Assembly (NCBI GenBank): GCA_905160935.1
Contig: CAJHZI010000743.1
Span: 1,010,001 to 1,074,000 of the forward strand
From: Enchytraeus crypticus
Lineage: Eukaryota > Annelida > Clitellata > Enchytraeida > Enchytraeidae
Length of the DNA stretch: 64,000 nt
Direction: 5' to 3'
Shown: piece by piece, positions 10,626-61,563 of the stretch
How the letters are laid out: each line of letters begins with the position of its first letter
How positions within the stretch are numbered: position 1 is the first letter of the stretch
Position numbers and translations under genes: made by a program
Notes under the pieces: generated by a model
What the model was told of the DNA's origin: nothing
What the model saw: the letters and a program-made list of their open reading frames with translations, nothing else
The model's database searches: none

Positions 10626-13600
10626 AGTCTATCTGAGTTTAGTAACAGATTAATAACTTAAACTTATACATTTTTGAATCCAAGATAACATGAAGTTTAT
10701 GTTATCCTGGATTTAGCGACAACAGAATTTTATAAACACATTCGCGACGCTCGAGTTTTAATAAATCATCAAATCCATCGTCAAAAATAGAACAACGTTC
10801 ATATCACAAACCACAACTCATAGTTATACTGTCATTTCTGCAGAGTAAAAGTAGCAGTTGTTCTGAAATTAGACACGTATTTATACATAGCCGTCTAATA
10901 CTCAACTGTTGCATGTATAGAAAGTAATTTCATTAAAACAACAATCTGACATTCAGTTTATGTTACTATTACATAATTCACATTTTGAGTTAAGTTAAGA
11001 ATACCGTTATTTCGCAACATGCGAGTCAAAAATGTATGGTATCTATATTTCAATACTAAAATTGTGCAACGATCAACCCTTGTTGGTTCTAAGAAGTAAG
11101 TACCGTACCTTAAGGGCATAGTAATAGCATCAAAATTTAGTACAATACCACAAAAGTTTGTGAGATATTGGAAATAGTAAATATGCTTTAAATTTACCGG
11201 TATATTTTAGTTACAAATGAACTATTAGCAGGCTTATACCTCTCTAGGCTTGATCAAACCGTTGCACGTGCCTTAATAGATAAAATATAATTATGCCACT
11301 TAGTCTAATGCATCAAAGATCATACAATAAATATCTACGTTCAGTATTGCAACACGATGTTAATCACATTTTTGGAATTTGAGTGAAACAGCTAAACTGA
11401 AGTAAATATGCTTAAATAAGATAAAACTATTTAAAACAGTCAACAAAAACTCGATAGTATTAAAAGTTGCAGAAAAGAGAAAAAATAGAATAGAAACCTC
11501 AAATGGATGATTAATTAGACTGTATATCAAGTGAAAGTAACATGTAGGCATACAAATGAATAAAAACGTTCGTTCTAAGACTAATAAAAATTTGATTTTA
11601 AATTATAAAATTCTACACGAAATTAAAAACCATTCATATTTAAATACGCTTCTTTAGCATGTAAAAAGTACATAAGACAATTTCAATATAGTGTTAAATA
11701 AAATTATTACAATATAATTATTGCCTCTTTTGCTATTGGTTTACTACTAACGATTTTCTTAACGATTTGACATTACCATTCACAGTCAAAAATTGTGTCT
11801 GCAACGGGCATACACACCTATTCATTTAAATCGGTTTACACAAGCAATCGTTGAAGAAAAAAAGAGATCCTACACGGTGTCTATCACGTGAAAAAACGCT
11901 TGTCCGGAAGATTTTTCGCATCTAAATTGACCATTGAGATATTACAAGAAATATTAGTGATGAAGATCAAATGAAAACATTTCTAGAGAGCGAGACCTGT
12001 AAAAAAAATAGGCAATCAGATTTAATTGATCAAGGATGTTCCCTCATGCAACTATACTTGTACATTTTAGCTGATCGGACAAAATCTGCTTGGCATCTGT
12101 CGTCAGATAAAGAAGAGAATAAAATAATTAAATTTTAAAATTAATTTTTAAAAGCTTCGAATAATATTTCTTTCTCGTTTTGCTGTGTTTTAAAAGCGAA
12201 GCAGAAGTAATTAATATTTTATCTACTCACGATCAATATTAACCTCATACAAAAATAACAAACTATTCTAAGAGTAAAACGTACATAGCAAAATGTAAAA
12301 TACTGTTCGTGCGCAGCAAACACGATATGATTGCATAAAACAGTTTCACAAGACATCACCTGCATTTGAAAGCCTGAAAGATGGACAAAATTTATAATTT
12401 CGCATTTTCTAATATAAAGAGACGACTTGCAATAAATGATAGAAATATCAAAATATCAACATTGAATTGATTAGACAATCGCAGCTTTCAGATATATATT
12501 ACTACAGCACTTAGTATAATAGGCTATTGCCTATTTTACATCCTTGGGTGATTACAAGAATTTTGGCTAGCACCGAGTATTGACCACTCACATTCTTTTC
12601 ATCGGTTTTAATTTGGTGTCGTAGTTCCCAATATTGTTATGGACAACAGTAGCACTCTAATTGTTTTGTTGTTGTTCTTGCTGTTGCATGTTACACCAGT
12701 ACAATTACTTTATATGGTCAAACGTTGACTATGTTTGATCTATTATTTCGAAAATATAAAAGTCAAACCTTTTAAGGATTTTAACGCCTCCCAAAACACC
12801 ATGGCTTCGTCTTCTAAGAAATTTCGCTTTTAAATTTAAATTGGAAAAGCGAAAATTATAGATATTTTGAACATTAGTTGTAATTCTCTTCAATATACAT
12901 TCACAAATTTTCAATTTCCTGCACCTAAAAGTGTCAAAGATATTAAAATATAAAAAGAGCTATTACATGTATTTATCTATCCTGTAGACATTGTACCAAC
13001 GTTCATTATCCATATAACAAAGATGAGCGCGACGGTGATACAGTGTCATTAGCAAATTTTAACAAATCGCCCCCTCTCCTAGAATCCATTGGATTCCAGC
13101 AGGAAGCACACTTATCCAACATGCCATTAATCAAAATCACGTGACCTCTGATTGACGAACCTAACTCAAAACATTACACTGTCAAAATAATTACAACACT
13201 GAAATAAACTAAATCACATGCAGATGAATGAGTCGCTCTGTTATTCAGTGCAAATACCTGGCTTTGTGGATTGCCGTATAAGAATGCAGAATTTTCTATT
13301 AACAAATTTACAAATCTTTCTAACTCGAGACGAGTGGTATACAAATAAAACATACAGCAACACTTCTTAGCGGCAACTTATTATGAAATTAGTATTAGCA
13401 CTGAAGCATCAAAACAGCTATATCACGATAAATGAAATGGAATGATATTTCTGACTAGGAAGGTTATCCTTTGGATACATTTGACCGCATGCAATAACCT
13501 TAGATTTTGAAAATAAGTAAGTACAATTTATTCTGGATTTGCATGCAATGCAAGCAAAACAACTTTTAATTTTTAAAAATGTAACATAAAATAAATAGTA

Positions 13601-13887
13601 ACTGCAAAACAGTATAAAGTTATAGTATTAGCAATTAAATAAAACAACACAGGATATTAAGATATTAAATTAACTCAATATTGTCACAATGCGAAAGAAT
13701 TTACACAAAAATTAGACTAATATTAACGAAGTGCAGTACCAAAATTACATTGGAGTAACATTTTACACAATTGTGACTTGCGTATAATTACAATTGTAGA
13801 ATATAAATTTTAATTATTTTCCTGGCTCTATTTAACATTGTTAATACTGGTAATAGCATTTTAACAGTAGTTTAGCAATTAGCAAAA

Positions 13888-14012
13888 CCTATATTACATG
13901 TATAACATGTAGAACATGCATTACATGTATTACATGTATTACATGTATTACATTAACTTTAACATTAACATTACATTAACATTAACATTAACATGTATTA
14001 CATGTATAACAG
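13888..14012. repeat. TTACATGTA / ACATTA tandem repeats
   Basis: Repeats of 9 bp (TTACATGTA) grade into ACATTA hexamers and back. Confidence 0.85.
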
Positions 14013-14338
14013 TGTCTGCTCAAGTTTATGAATTCGTTATTTTTGCAATTGCGAGGCATTTATATTTTATTTTTAAATACCTCAAATACCCTATGCAATG
14101 AATTAATAATTTACTAATAAGGGTTTACAGAAGACAAAGAAGCGAGTAAAATGTGATTGAAATATACACAAATATTTCCACTAATCGCTTCACGTAATAA
14201 AGATTGAGAGCCTTAAAGTTTCTACAATATGAAAAATTGAAATTTTTGATATAACAAAGAACTAAACAATTGATTTTCTGTTATCCACATTCAATGGCTG
14301 GTAGATAACGGACGGAAACAAATTTACTGCGAAAATCA

Positions 14339-15236
14339 TTTATTCAAGAAATTATTATATCTACGCGTGTAATATAAAGTGTTCTTATAGAATATCTTTG
14401 CAATTGTTACGTGTGCGACCAAATACATACACGACACTCGAGCAATGCATAAAAACTGCACACACAGACTCAAGCTGAGCATGTAACGCTTGACACTGGC
14501 ACACATTCAAAGCACTCATTCACTTATTCGAAGAAATTTCTAGGTGGATTTTGCATACATACATGCAAATAGACGTAGAAAAAGTGCAAGTTGATATTTT
14601 CAGTTTTGTTCAAAGTTGATAAATATCCTTTGACAAATACTTTCTTTTGTAAAAAGTGCAAACTGATATTTTCAGTTTTGTTCAAAGTTTATAAATATCC
14701 TTTGACAAATACTTTCTTTTATATACATAAACGACAGATCAGAAAGCAGACTTCAAAGGCTTCTGGTAAATTCACAATCCATGAAAATCCAGGTAAAGAG
14801 CAAAAGCGAATAAACTCGTGTATTTACCACTCATACCACCCAGTAGCATTCAAGCAAGAATGAATATGCTGATCAGCAGTTGAGTCTACTCAAATAAAAA
14901 GTAAATTATTGAAAAAAACAAGATAAATTATTATAAAGATAATAACTTTAGCTACACATAGGTACATACGACAAAACTTCATTGGAATTTATCACACTCA
15001 TTCAACAATAAAAACCGTTTCCTTGCTAGAGTAATATCTAGTTCAATATTATAACTCACCAGAGAGGCCGATAAACTTCAATTTCATTAATATTTTTAAT
15101 TTTACTATTCTTGGATCCCCAGTAAATCCTGGAATGTTAAGAAAAATATAAGGTGCAATAAAGAAGCCATAACTTCTGAATTATTTAACTGGAGCAACAC
15201 AGACAGATAACAAGTAAGAAAACAGTAGTACAAGGA
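14339..15236 (-). other. Probable 3' UTR of guanylyl cyclase gene
   Basis: AT-rich sequence beyond the TGA without coding signal. The first canonical AATAAA noticed on this strand is at 14339-14344, giving a 3' UTR of about 0.9 kb. A 72-bp direct duplication at 14583-14725 lies inside it. The end point is a guess. Confidence 0.3.
14583..14725. repeat. 72-bp direct duplication
   Basis: GTGCAAGTTGATATTTTCAG at 14584 recurs as GTGCAAACTGATATTTTCAG at 14656, with about 95% identity over the unit. Confidence 0.9.
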
Positions 15237-52913
<37,677 letters not shown>

Positions 52914-52994
52914 CTGCGCAAAACATAAAACACACAATGTAGAATACTCTAAATACAAAACAATGTGTCATTCATGTCAAGTACCTAGATTTTC

Positions 52995-53340
52995 CGGGTT
53001 GGGGTTGTTAATTTGGGTTTAACCCCTGATGCCTTTTTTATGTTACAAAATGTTATGTTATATGTTTATGTTATAATTTAATCAGTAATTATATCCATTA
53101 TCTAGCCAATTTACTCTATATTATTACGTATAATTAATTTTTGTTTCAGCCAAAATATATTATCGTAGCATTTAAATTTTATTTGCAAAATTTCCCAGTA
53201 TTCAAAACAGAAATCAATCATGTCTATAGAATTGCGACTAAATTCATTACATTCATGTCTGATTCTTAGAAATCTGGGGAGGGCGTTAATTTGGGTTTAA
53301 CTCCTGATGCCTTTTTTGTTTATGTTACAAGACGCTTACA
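52995..53340. repeat. Two copies of a short dispersed repeat
   Basis: GTTAATTTGGGTTTAACCCC(T)GATGCCTTTTTTATGTTAC at about 53005 recurs at about 53287 with two changes. Family unknown. Confidence 0.7.
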
Positions 53341-55910
53341 ATTTTAATCCTTCTGAAAACGTGGTATTAAACACTCTCAAACCTCCCAAAAAATCAGTCT
53401 GAGAATTGTTAACACTGTGTAATAATCACAACATGAACTATCTGATAAATATCTGACAAATATCTGATAAATATCTGATAAATATCTATAATACACAGTG
53501 TGACAAGTTTTTAGTGTAATGCGTTAACTACTTCGGACCGCTTTATGCACCGATAACATAATCGATGGTTCCGAAGTTATATGAAATTAAATGTGTTGTG
53601 TACTACTTTTTATTTTACCACCCTTTATATAGCATTCATACAGTGCCTATATCCAACTCTCTCCGATGATATCGGTGTCGGTTTATATGACTAGAAGTAA
53701 ACAGGGGTGGGGAAGGAGGTAAAGGGATATAGTCGATGTAGTGGAAGAATGCTGACCAAGACCCTCAGTGATGGAGCTTAATCATTTGACGCCTGAACAC
53801 ACACTAACACGCACCGATATATGCCGGGACTTCTCCAACAAACAACGTATGTCGATATGATGTGGTAAAGAGGAGCCGGGGCAGCTCTACTGTCATATTC
53901 AAAACTATTCCTTGCTGGGTCTAAAAATTGAGAGAGCAAAATGACAATAACTGTGTATGACGCGAAGAGGCGAATTAGGCAAATAGTCAATAGTTACCGT
54001 AAATAGTCTGTAATTAACTTAAACAGTCTACTAGGAAAGGAAACTAAAAAATTACTTCATTTATATATTTTGCCTCAGCATATAATTTTTTTATCTAATA
54101 CGACTGAAGAATAAGAGGCCTTATATTATAGTTTAAGATAGTTTTACCATTTTGCACACACACTCTACTGCACTTCATAATTCAAGGCATCAACAGGGGT
54201 AAGAAGCTTTAAGCTGAGTTATATTTCTGTGCTTACAACATAAACATCTAGGGAATTAGAAACCGGGAGTTGAACATTATAAAATTTTAAGAGTATTATT
54301 CCTTCAAATGGTTGGGTGCTCATGTGTAATCCCACGATGAATTCTCGACTAAACTTGTCTCCAACCTTCCTAATGCAAATCTATGTCTTCATAAAACCCT
54401 TGCAAATACTACTAAGGCCGTCCATTTAATTTTAAATCATACAGGGCCTACTAGTTCTGCGAGTTACTTTACGTTAGACAGAGTGTGACAAAGCTGGCTT
54501 AATTATTTCTAATCGTTTTTATTTAAGCAGCTTACAAAGAATCTTTAATTAAATCTATGGAGAATCTTTCATAAATGCTTCAACTATCGGCCATGGACCC
54601 ATTTTTCTTTTTATCCAGTGTCACGTGGCAGGAGGTTACATGAGATCAGGACTAGAAAACTGGAATCGGCAAGCACGTGATTATCTAATAACTAACGAAA
54701 TTCTGAAACACATTATCCTTCTCCCCTTAACGTCATATTGCGCAACATTATTTCGCGCTTTCTTTATATGAATGTAATTTACTCTACACTGGACTGAAAA
54801 ATTCAAGCCTTAATCAATCAATAAATAAATTGAACAATAAATCAATCACTCCTTAAAACAATTAATCAATCGGACAATTGATCAACCAAAATCAGTCAAA
54901 TACTGGTATCGCTCAATTCAAAAAATAACATCGTCTCCACCGCTCTCACTTATTTGGAAGGACCTCATGATGTTTTCCAGACACGGTATCAGTATTCCTG
55001 CGATCCGTCACACATTGAGCTCTGGATTTACGGCTCCTTGTCACGCTTCCAACTACCTCGGACATGACAAGTTAGTGAAAAAATAAAACCGAAACTTCTA
55101 TAATACAAAGTCCAATTACTCGATATTAGCTGGACGTCTATTCTAATGGCGGGTAGTAGAGGAGGGTCTCAAGAAAACGTCGACTTAAAGGAATCTTTGA
55201 GATGAAAATCTACTCAAAGGAACTACACCGAAATATGCTTTTTGTCGTGAAAATATAAATTGTTTACCGAATGACTTTTGCAATATTTGTTTTCTAAATT
55301 AATTGAATATTAGAGCCTGTTTGATGTCCGAGTTGGGAACAATACCACGAGGCAATGGATTGGAAACCATGCAGGACTATCTTTGACTGTCTTGTTGTTG
55401 TGCAGAAAAAGGCAGATATTACACTTAGCTTAACTGTATGATGAATTAATAGACAAAATAAAATAATTAAAATAAGAAAGAATACAAATCTATTTGACAA
55501 AATTAGTTCTTTAGCTTATCATTGTGACAAACTAAAGTGAAAGCCAAATATGCATTTAACAAATAATTACATAGTTAATATATGATCCAAATGATCAATT
55601 GATATCAAATTCTCTCATCTGAGTGAATCTTATTCTGAAACTCACTTTAAAGCTGATTTTCAGGTCTATAGAGCGTCGTCAGTCACAAAGCTTCATGCAA
55701 ATCACATTGATCAGAAGCTAACACGAGATCTGTGACACCGGCAGATAAGCTTATCTGAACACTTACGTGAGACATTGATAGGTTATAGACGACACAAGAA
55801 TGAGTTGCTGTCGTGAAGAAATCCTATATTTCTTATAGCCGAATATAAACATAAATTCTTGAATCTAGTAGATTATAAACAGCACAACAATGTGTAATAT
55901 ATATGTAACC
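53341..55910. other. Upstream intron or flank of cyclase gene, nothing recognised
   Basis: The missing N-terminal receptor exons were looked for on the minus strand and not found. Contains a short AAATATCTGAT tandem (53440-53490) and AATCAATA-rich sequence (54810-54900). Confidence 0.5.
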
Positions 55911-55924
55911 TAAACACACACACA

Positions 55925-55975
<51 letters not shown>

Positions 55976-56055
55976 CATGTATATATATATACACTAAGAG
56001 AGAGAGAGAGAGAGAGAGAGAGACGTCGCATAAGTTTATATATATAAATGTATAC

Positions 56056-56128
<73 letters not shown>

Positions 56129-56152
56129 ATATATACGCCTATAAATATAAGT

Positions 56153-56201
<49 letters not shown>

Positions 56202-56245
56202 CATATACATAGGATGATAGGCATATATGTATGCCTATATAAATA

Positions 56246-56284
<39 letters not shown>

Positions 56285-56358
56285 ATATATATATTTATGA
56301 TATAAATACATGTATATATATGCCTAGGCCTCTAGATATGTATATGTATATATATATG

Positions 56359-56398
<40 letters not shown>

Positions 56399-56440
56399 TA
56401 TACAATAGTACATGTACTGCATATATACATGAATATATCA
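55925..56440. repeat. Compound (TA)n/(GA)n microsatellite cluster
   Basis: About 500 bp of TA blocks with ATACATGTA and an (AG)n block at 55997-56022. The Ile/Tyr-rich frames here are translations of TA. Confidence 0.95.
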
Positions 56441-57575
56441 TTTCTATATATTTATACATATTTAAAATAGTTATAAGTCATCACATTTTGAACTACTCAA
56501 AGACATAATCAAATTAAAAATCCTATTTAACTGACGAATCAACTGCTAATGCGTGATGATCATATAAGAAACTTTTCCTCAAAGAGTCTGTGTCAAAAAT
56601 ATGCTGACTGCTTTTATAGCTCGGAATTATTATTTTTTAAAGCTTCTCAAAAAGTTTCGATGCTTTCAATGTTTTACGACATCGAGGAATGCTTTATAAA
56701 AGTGAGTATTTAGAATTAATACAGCATACTCTGTTTTATGATACCTAGACCATTTTCAAGTAAAATGGTTATTACAAACATGACCTTCACGATTTTAAGC
56801 TTAACATTAGCACGGACATTACTAACACCGCGTCGATTGCTACTATAACTATGAGTAAGTAAAAGTATATTAAAATAGGCCCTTTACATTTTTATAATTA
56901 ACTAAGTATACTATGAACAATAAAACATATTGTTTCGTCAAACTGCATAATATAGCAAAGACACTTTGCTCATCATTTCCAAAAATTATTTAAATTTTTT
57001 GGAATCTTATGCGGATCGAATCTTTGCCGGTTTGAATTTTTACCGGATTGAAGCTTCGCCAGATCGTATTTTAGCCGCACCGTCTATAACAGCATACCTT
57101 CCTTCATTGGAGCAGATGATAAACGAAGCTTTACAGTTTTTAAAATAAAATACTTGTATATTGAGACCAGAATTCGGCGGTTGATACAAATATATATAAG
57201 CGCTCTCATATGACGGCATTCAATTTGGAATATGATGAAAGCGAGTCAAAGTGTTCATGCTAGCTGGGGATACGAAGCTAACACCAAGTTTAACGTTAGT
57301 TTCCTGTCTGATAACAGACAGGAGTTCTGTAAATGACGTCTAGAATAAAGTTTAAAAAGGAATAATAGATCTTATTTGATATGTCGACCTTATTTTAAAT
57401 GAATTATTTATTCGCATAGCATCATTTTTATCATCCTAGTAGGGGTGATTCCTAAGCGGATATTATTGCAATTTAAAATCTAGATTGAAGCAGAAAGTGA
57501 TATCAGATATGGGTGTGCAACAGTTAACACCGGTTCCTCGACATAAGGCAGTGTCAGGGACGTCTCTTGCAGACT
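56441..57575. other. Upstream intron or flank, nothing recognised
   Basis: A 60-codon frame at 56966-57148 contains ADRIFAGLNFYRIEASPDRI-like internal repetition but no known domain. A diverged LINE-A tail word lies near 57288-57345 (minus). Confidence 0.4.
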
Positions 57576-57579
57576 CTAT

Positions 57580-57665
57580 ACAAACAGGCGCCAAAGCACC
57601 ACACGATGACGACCGAGTACACAGAGACCACAAGAGAAAGCGAGATCAAAACAGTGCAAGTCCAA
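57580..57665 (+). mobile_element. RTE-type LINE 3' fragment, diverged
   Basis: GATGACGACCGAGTACACAGAGACCACAAGAGAAAGCG parallels GACGATATGACAACGCCTTCGAGCACAGAGAC at 62365. Confidence 0.45.
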
Positions 57666-57775
57666 GATCCAAGGCAAGCCAGTCAAAATTTAGACATATG
57701 GCGGAAAGAGATGGGTTTTTAGCTTGCCAAGGAAAGTACCAATACAATTACAAGATCAAAGATAACAAGTGTCTT

Positions 57776-58140
57776 TATCTACGGTTTTGCCTATTGGCAG
57801 GTCAAATGCACATATACTTAAATTCTGCTATCACGCTCCATAAAAAGCACTCCATCGATTAACAAGTTAATCCATTCACAATAAGCATACACATACCATT
57901 CATATAGCTTGAGAAAAAAGGTTTCGGAGATGGCTTCACTTTGCTGTCCTCAGTTTCGTCACCTCTTACGAAAAGCTAAAGCTGGTAAAGCTAATGCTAA
58001 CGTTAATTTCCTCACTCGAGAGTCAGTGACGGGCGATCCCAGGATTTGAACCCCACACATACTGATCCGTGGTCGAAACGAAACGACGTATAGTTTACAG
58101 TCTATTCTTCAACGACACGGACACAACATTGGATGATATA
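57776..58140 (-). repeat. R1 element split by an S1 insertion
   Basis: R1 parts: 57776-57967 (TTGCCTATTGGCAGGTCAAA to CGTCACCTCTTACGAAA, as read on +) and 58082-58140 (GTATAGTTTACAGTCTATTC, TTCAACGACACGGACACAAC). The S1 copy between them is younger. Confidence 0.82.
57968..58081 (-). repeat. S1 tRNA-derived SINE, 5' truncated, inside R1
   Basis: Tail and B box (GGGTTCAAATCC-type) present; the A-box part is absent beyond CGACCACGG. ACGAAA occurs at both junctions, a plausible short target-site duplication. Confidence 0.85.
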
Positions 58141-59655
58141 ACAAACTGATTGTTATTTAATCTTTATTTTTAGTGAAGACAAATATACTACCTACGTTTT
58201 TGTGATAAGCCATTTTAAATTATAATCGTTTCTGAAAATTTTAGCTTCCAATTTATTTCCCTTCTAGTCAGGTACTTAGCTGCTGCTGCCAAAATTGCTT
58301 TAAAATTGGCATATATAGGCGAATTAGAAATCAGTCAAACGCATCACCTACGCCGCAACGATCTATACGGCAATCACTGGTTTTAAATCGTTTACCCTAT
58401 TGCCAGTTCAAATCTTTTCAATTGCCTTCATCCTAAAGAATCGAAATCCGAATCGAATTGAAATTGATCGAATGAAAGACGAGTGGAAATTCAATTTCAA
58501 CGCTGATGACTGGAGAGTCACAGATTTAGAACAGATACGTACAATATGACGGCTTGCAGGCATTTTACGTTCTCTTTTATTTACCTTCTCTCTCTCTCTC
58601 TCTCACTCTCTCTTTCTCTCTTAGTTTATTGCTACATAAAACGTCACGATTTACCACCAAATTACACTCGTCTAATGTAGTATACCGCATCTACATGTAT
58701 TCTTTCCCGTTTGTCTTTTAATAAGTCAGCTTTGGATTAAACTTTTTTCTTCGGGTCTCAATTTTCATGCCACTTTACTTAGTCTTTACATGATTTTTAA
58801 TTATAAGAGAACCATGACTAAACTTCCCTAATTGAACTGAGTAGATTTCCTCTTGCTATGATCTTTCTTACTTTTTAAATTAATTAAATTAAATTAAACA
58901 AACTTAGGTTACTTTTTAAAAGTGTCGAACAGTCAAAAAAGAACTTATGCCTTGAGATAGCACTAATCGTTTTATATAAGCTGGCACAATGTTACACTTT
59001 ACTAAATTTCTCATACACCAAACTACCAATATTGAACTACTATGCTTTGAGATAACACTAATCGTTTTCTATAAGATATAATGCTACAGCTTACTGAATT
59101 TCTCATTTACTATACTACCAATATTACATTTGCATACACTGTAGAACCCAAAAGTATAATCATGCAATTGGACTATTTCAGAACTTTACTACACTTTGCA
59201 TAAGTAGCCGTCAAGATTTGCAACATAATCTACAAAAGTGTTATTTTAAGATAGCCGACGACGTTGTTAATATTCAAGAACACGCTTATTTTTCAATTGC
59301 ACTTAGTGGGACTTTTTTCTTATAAATGGAATAAACAGCTCATTCCACTGAACGTCTAATTTTAACATAATACTATTGCAATGGTACAGAAGTAGTAATA
59401 CAGTAATCAAATGAGGTCTTTGATAGTTGATAGTTAGGTTGGGGTTTTACACGCAAAGAAGAGAGAATAATCAGATAGAAAGTGAACGAGAAGTAGGCCT
59501 ATATAGTATTGTATTATAAAGTATTGTATTATATAGTATTGTATTAAATAGTATTGCATTTTATAGTAAATGTTGCTTATAATATCAGTTTCCATTCTAC
59601 TGAGACAATGCTTGAGTAGCCACACTACAATTGGCTACTGAGCAGTAGTAAGCGC
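58141..59655. other. Upstream intron or flank, little recognised
   Basis: (CT)n at 58590-58620. A ~115-bp local duplication: TTGAGATA(G/A)CACTAATCGTTTT occurs at about 58955 and 59050. TATTGTATTATATAG repeats at 59500-59565. Confidence 0.6.
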
Positions 59656-59656
59656 T

Positions 59657-59745
59657 TAAATTTACAAGATAAAGAGACATCAGATACCAAAGTTATAGAA
59701 AATCTTCTGTAGGGGGTCAATTTGTTTTGAAACAGTCAGTATACA
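59657..59745 (-). mobile_element. Isolated mariner terminal inverted repeat
   Basis: AAAGAGACATCAGATACCAA, AGTTATAGAAAATCTTCTGT, AGGGGGTCAATTTG equals the right end of the element at 8044-9010. Confidence 0.8.
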
Positions 59746-59839
59746 TGTACATGTGTATATATACATACATACATATATACATACATATACATATATATAT
59801 TTATATATATATACATGCATATATGCATATATTTAAGGC

Positions 59840-60898
59840 TTAACTAATTTGCAAATGCTCAGAAACTGTGCTCGCCATCAGCTGCTCGTGACATTAACAA
59901 AACTCAATTCTTCATTCGTTCCTGTCACTCGATTTAGAAAGTGTTTTGTATTTGCGCATTGCGCTCAAACTCTTATTTCTACTTCACACACAGCTCAGCT
60001 TCTCAATTCACTGTTTGATGAATACGGTAATACCTGGGATGCTTGACTGCTCAGATGACGCTTTGACTCAAGCATATTAAAGATTCACTTATATAGTCAC
60101 TGAGGTACAAGATTAATTTAAATTAATTACTAATTTCATTTTTAAAATAATGAACCAAAATTGAGTAAAGAAATCTAGTTCAGCGTTCAAGATACTCATA
60201 ACCACAAGTCTGTTTTCACGATATCTGAAGAACATCCATAAAGTGAATACAACACAATTAGAATGCCTTTTGAGAAATCCATGATAGCATCGAATGCTTG
60301 AAGACAATATCTTCTATGGTAATATCCCATTGCCATCCTTAAAATATCCACAAAGTCTGCAAGAGTTTTCTTGACAATAAATAAAGCTGTAAAATTTGGC
60401 TACAGGAATACAGCATTAAATTGGCAGAATTCTTAGCGAGCTGCCTCACCAACGAAATGTCACGTACTTGGACCGCGCAACTCAACCGACTCAGAGCTAA
60501 AAAATAATGACAATTTGACGCGAAAACTCTAATCCGGTCTCTCCTTTGACATTCTTTCTTTCTGTTTGATGGATCACTTCTATATCTCAACAGCAACACC
60601 GATGTTTTCTCAGAATATAGGTCGTAAACTTGAGGAAAACTTTATAAAAATAGTTTAAAATAAATTGAAAATAGAAATTTAATGTTCTTAAATTGATAAG
60701 GCCTGACTTTTCATGAATTTAATTTGCGTTTATGTAGCAAAGTGCTTGATAATTTGCATACGCACGCAGTGTCTAATTATGCAATAATGAGACAGAGTTT
60801 AGGTTACGCCAGTGGCATTATATTGGGGATTTGCTACAAGTGCAGAACGAAAACTTCAATTCTCAACAGGTGATATATATATATAATATTATATTATG

Positions 60899-60956
<58 letters not shown>

Positions 60957-61030
60957 TATATAAACAGTCTTTTAGTTACAGAAAATAGTATATTTAATGG
61001 CAGAGAATTATAGTTAAAGCGGAACTGAAT
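59840..61030. other. Upstream intron or flank with (TA)n at 60890-60952
   Basis: No exon or repeat family was recognised beside the microsatellite. Confidence 0.5.
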
Positions 61031-61033
61031 GGA

Positions 61034-61203
61034 AGGAAATAGAGGCAGAGGCAGGTCGAGATTAGGAATGTTAGATGATTTAAAGACACACTCATATGAT
61101 TTAAAAACACACTCAATGTGGACATGAAGAGGAAAGCCGAAGACAGAGAAGAGTGGAGTTATATACCATGGACCTGCCAGTAGGCAGTGCACCAAGACAG
61201 ATA
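61034..61203 (+). mobile_element. RTE-type LINE 3' end
   Basis: GGAAATAGAGGCAGAGGCAGGTCG, then DMKRKAEDREEWS-coding sequence, ATATACCATGGACCTGCC, AGTAGGCAGTGCACCAAGAC. A 23-bp internal duplication (ACACACTCATATGATTTAAA). Confidence 0.75.
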
Positions 61204-61424
61204 GTTACTGATGAGGCATAGTATGTTAAATGACTAATTGTTCGCAATTGTTTGCTGAAAATAGAGATAAAAGCTTCATGAAAATTCTCTGCGTTGGATT
61301 CACTCAAAACCCTTTGGATTTAAATAAAAAACTCCACATTAAATTAAACTTAACACTGGAAATTAAATGTGGGCCTATTAAATATAATGTTTTGATGTTA
61401 CATTAGATATAAATAATATGGATT

Positions 61425-61563
61425 ATAAAAGCTAAAAATCTAAGGTTAACATCAGTTTCCTCACTCGAAAGCGATGTCAGTGGCGGGCGAGCCCAGGATT
61501 CGAACCCGCATCTACTGAACCGCGGTCGAGTACCTTACCGACTTCGCCACTTACTCCAGCCAG
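61425..61563 (-). repeat. S1 tRNA-derived SINE
   Basis: On the minus strand: GGCTGGAGTAAGTGGCGAAGTCGG, GGTACTCGACCGCGG, GGGTTCGAATCCTGGGCTCGCC, TGACATCGCTTTCGAGTGAGG. The B box GGTTCGAATCC is perfect. Confidence 0.93.

Larger units (their letters stand above)
9961..14338. other. Intergenic space between two convergent genes
   Basis: AT-rich. Holds a 20-bp tandem (10545-10625), TTACATGTA/ACATTA repeats (13890-14010) and a low-copy repeat word (12625-12665). No conserved reading frame or RNA gene was recognised. Confidence 0.6.

Noticed and set aside
55873-56508. Several open frames of 90-135 codons rich in Ile and Tyr
   Set aside because: They are translations of TA/ATACAT microsatellites on both strands. 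The same holds for frames at 7056-7335 and 60831-61013.
57485-57862. 125-codon plus-strand frame, possible gene
   Set aside because: Its sequence runs through LINE-tail-like, RTE-like and R1 repeat segments; chance frame.
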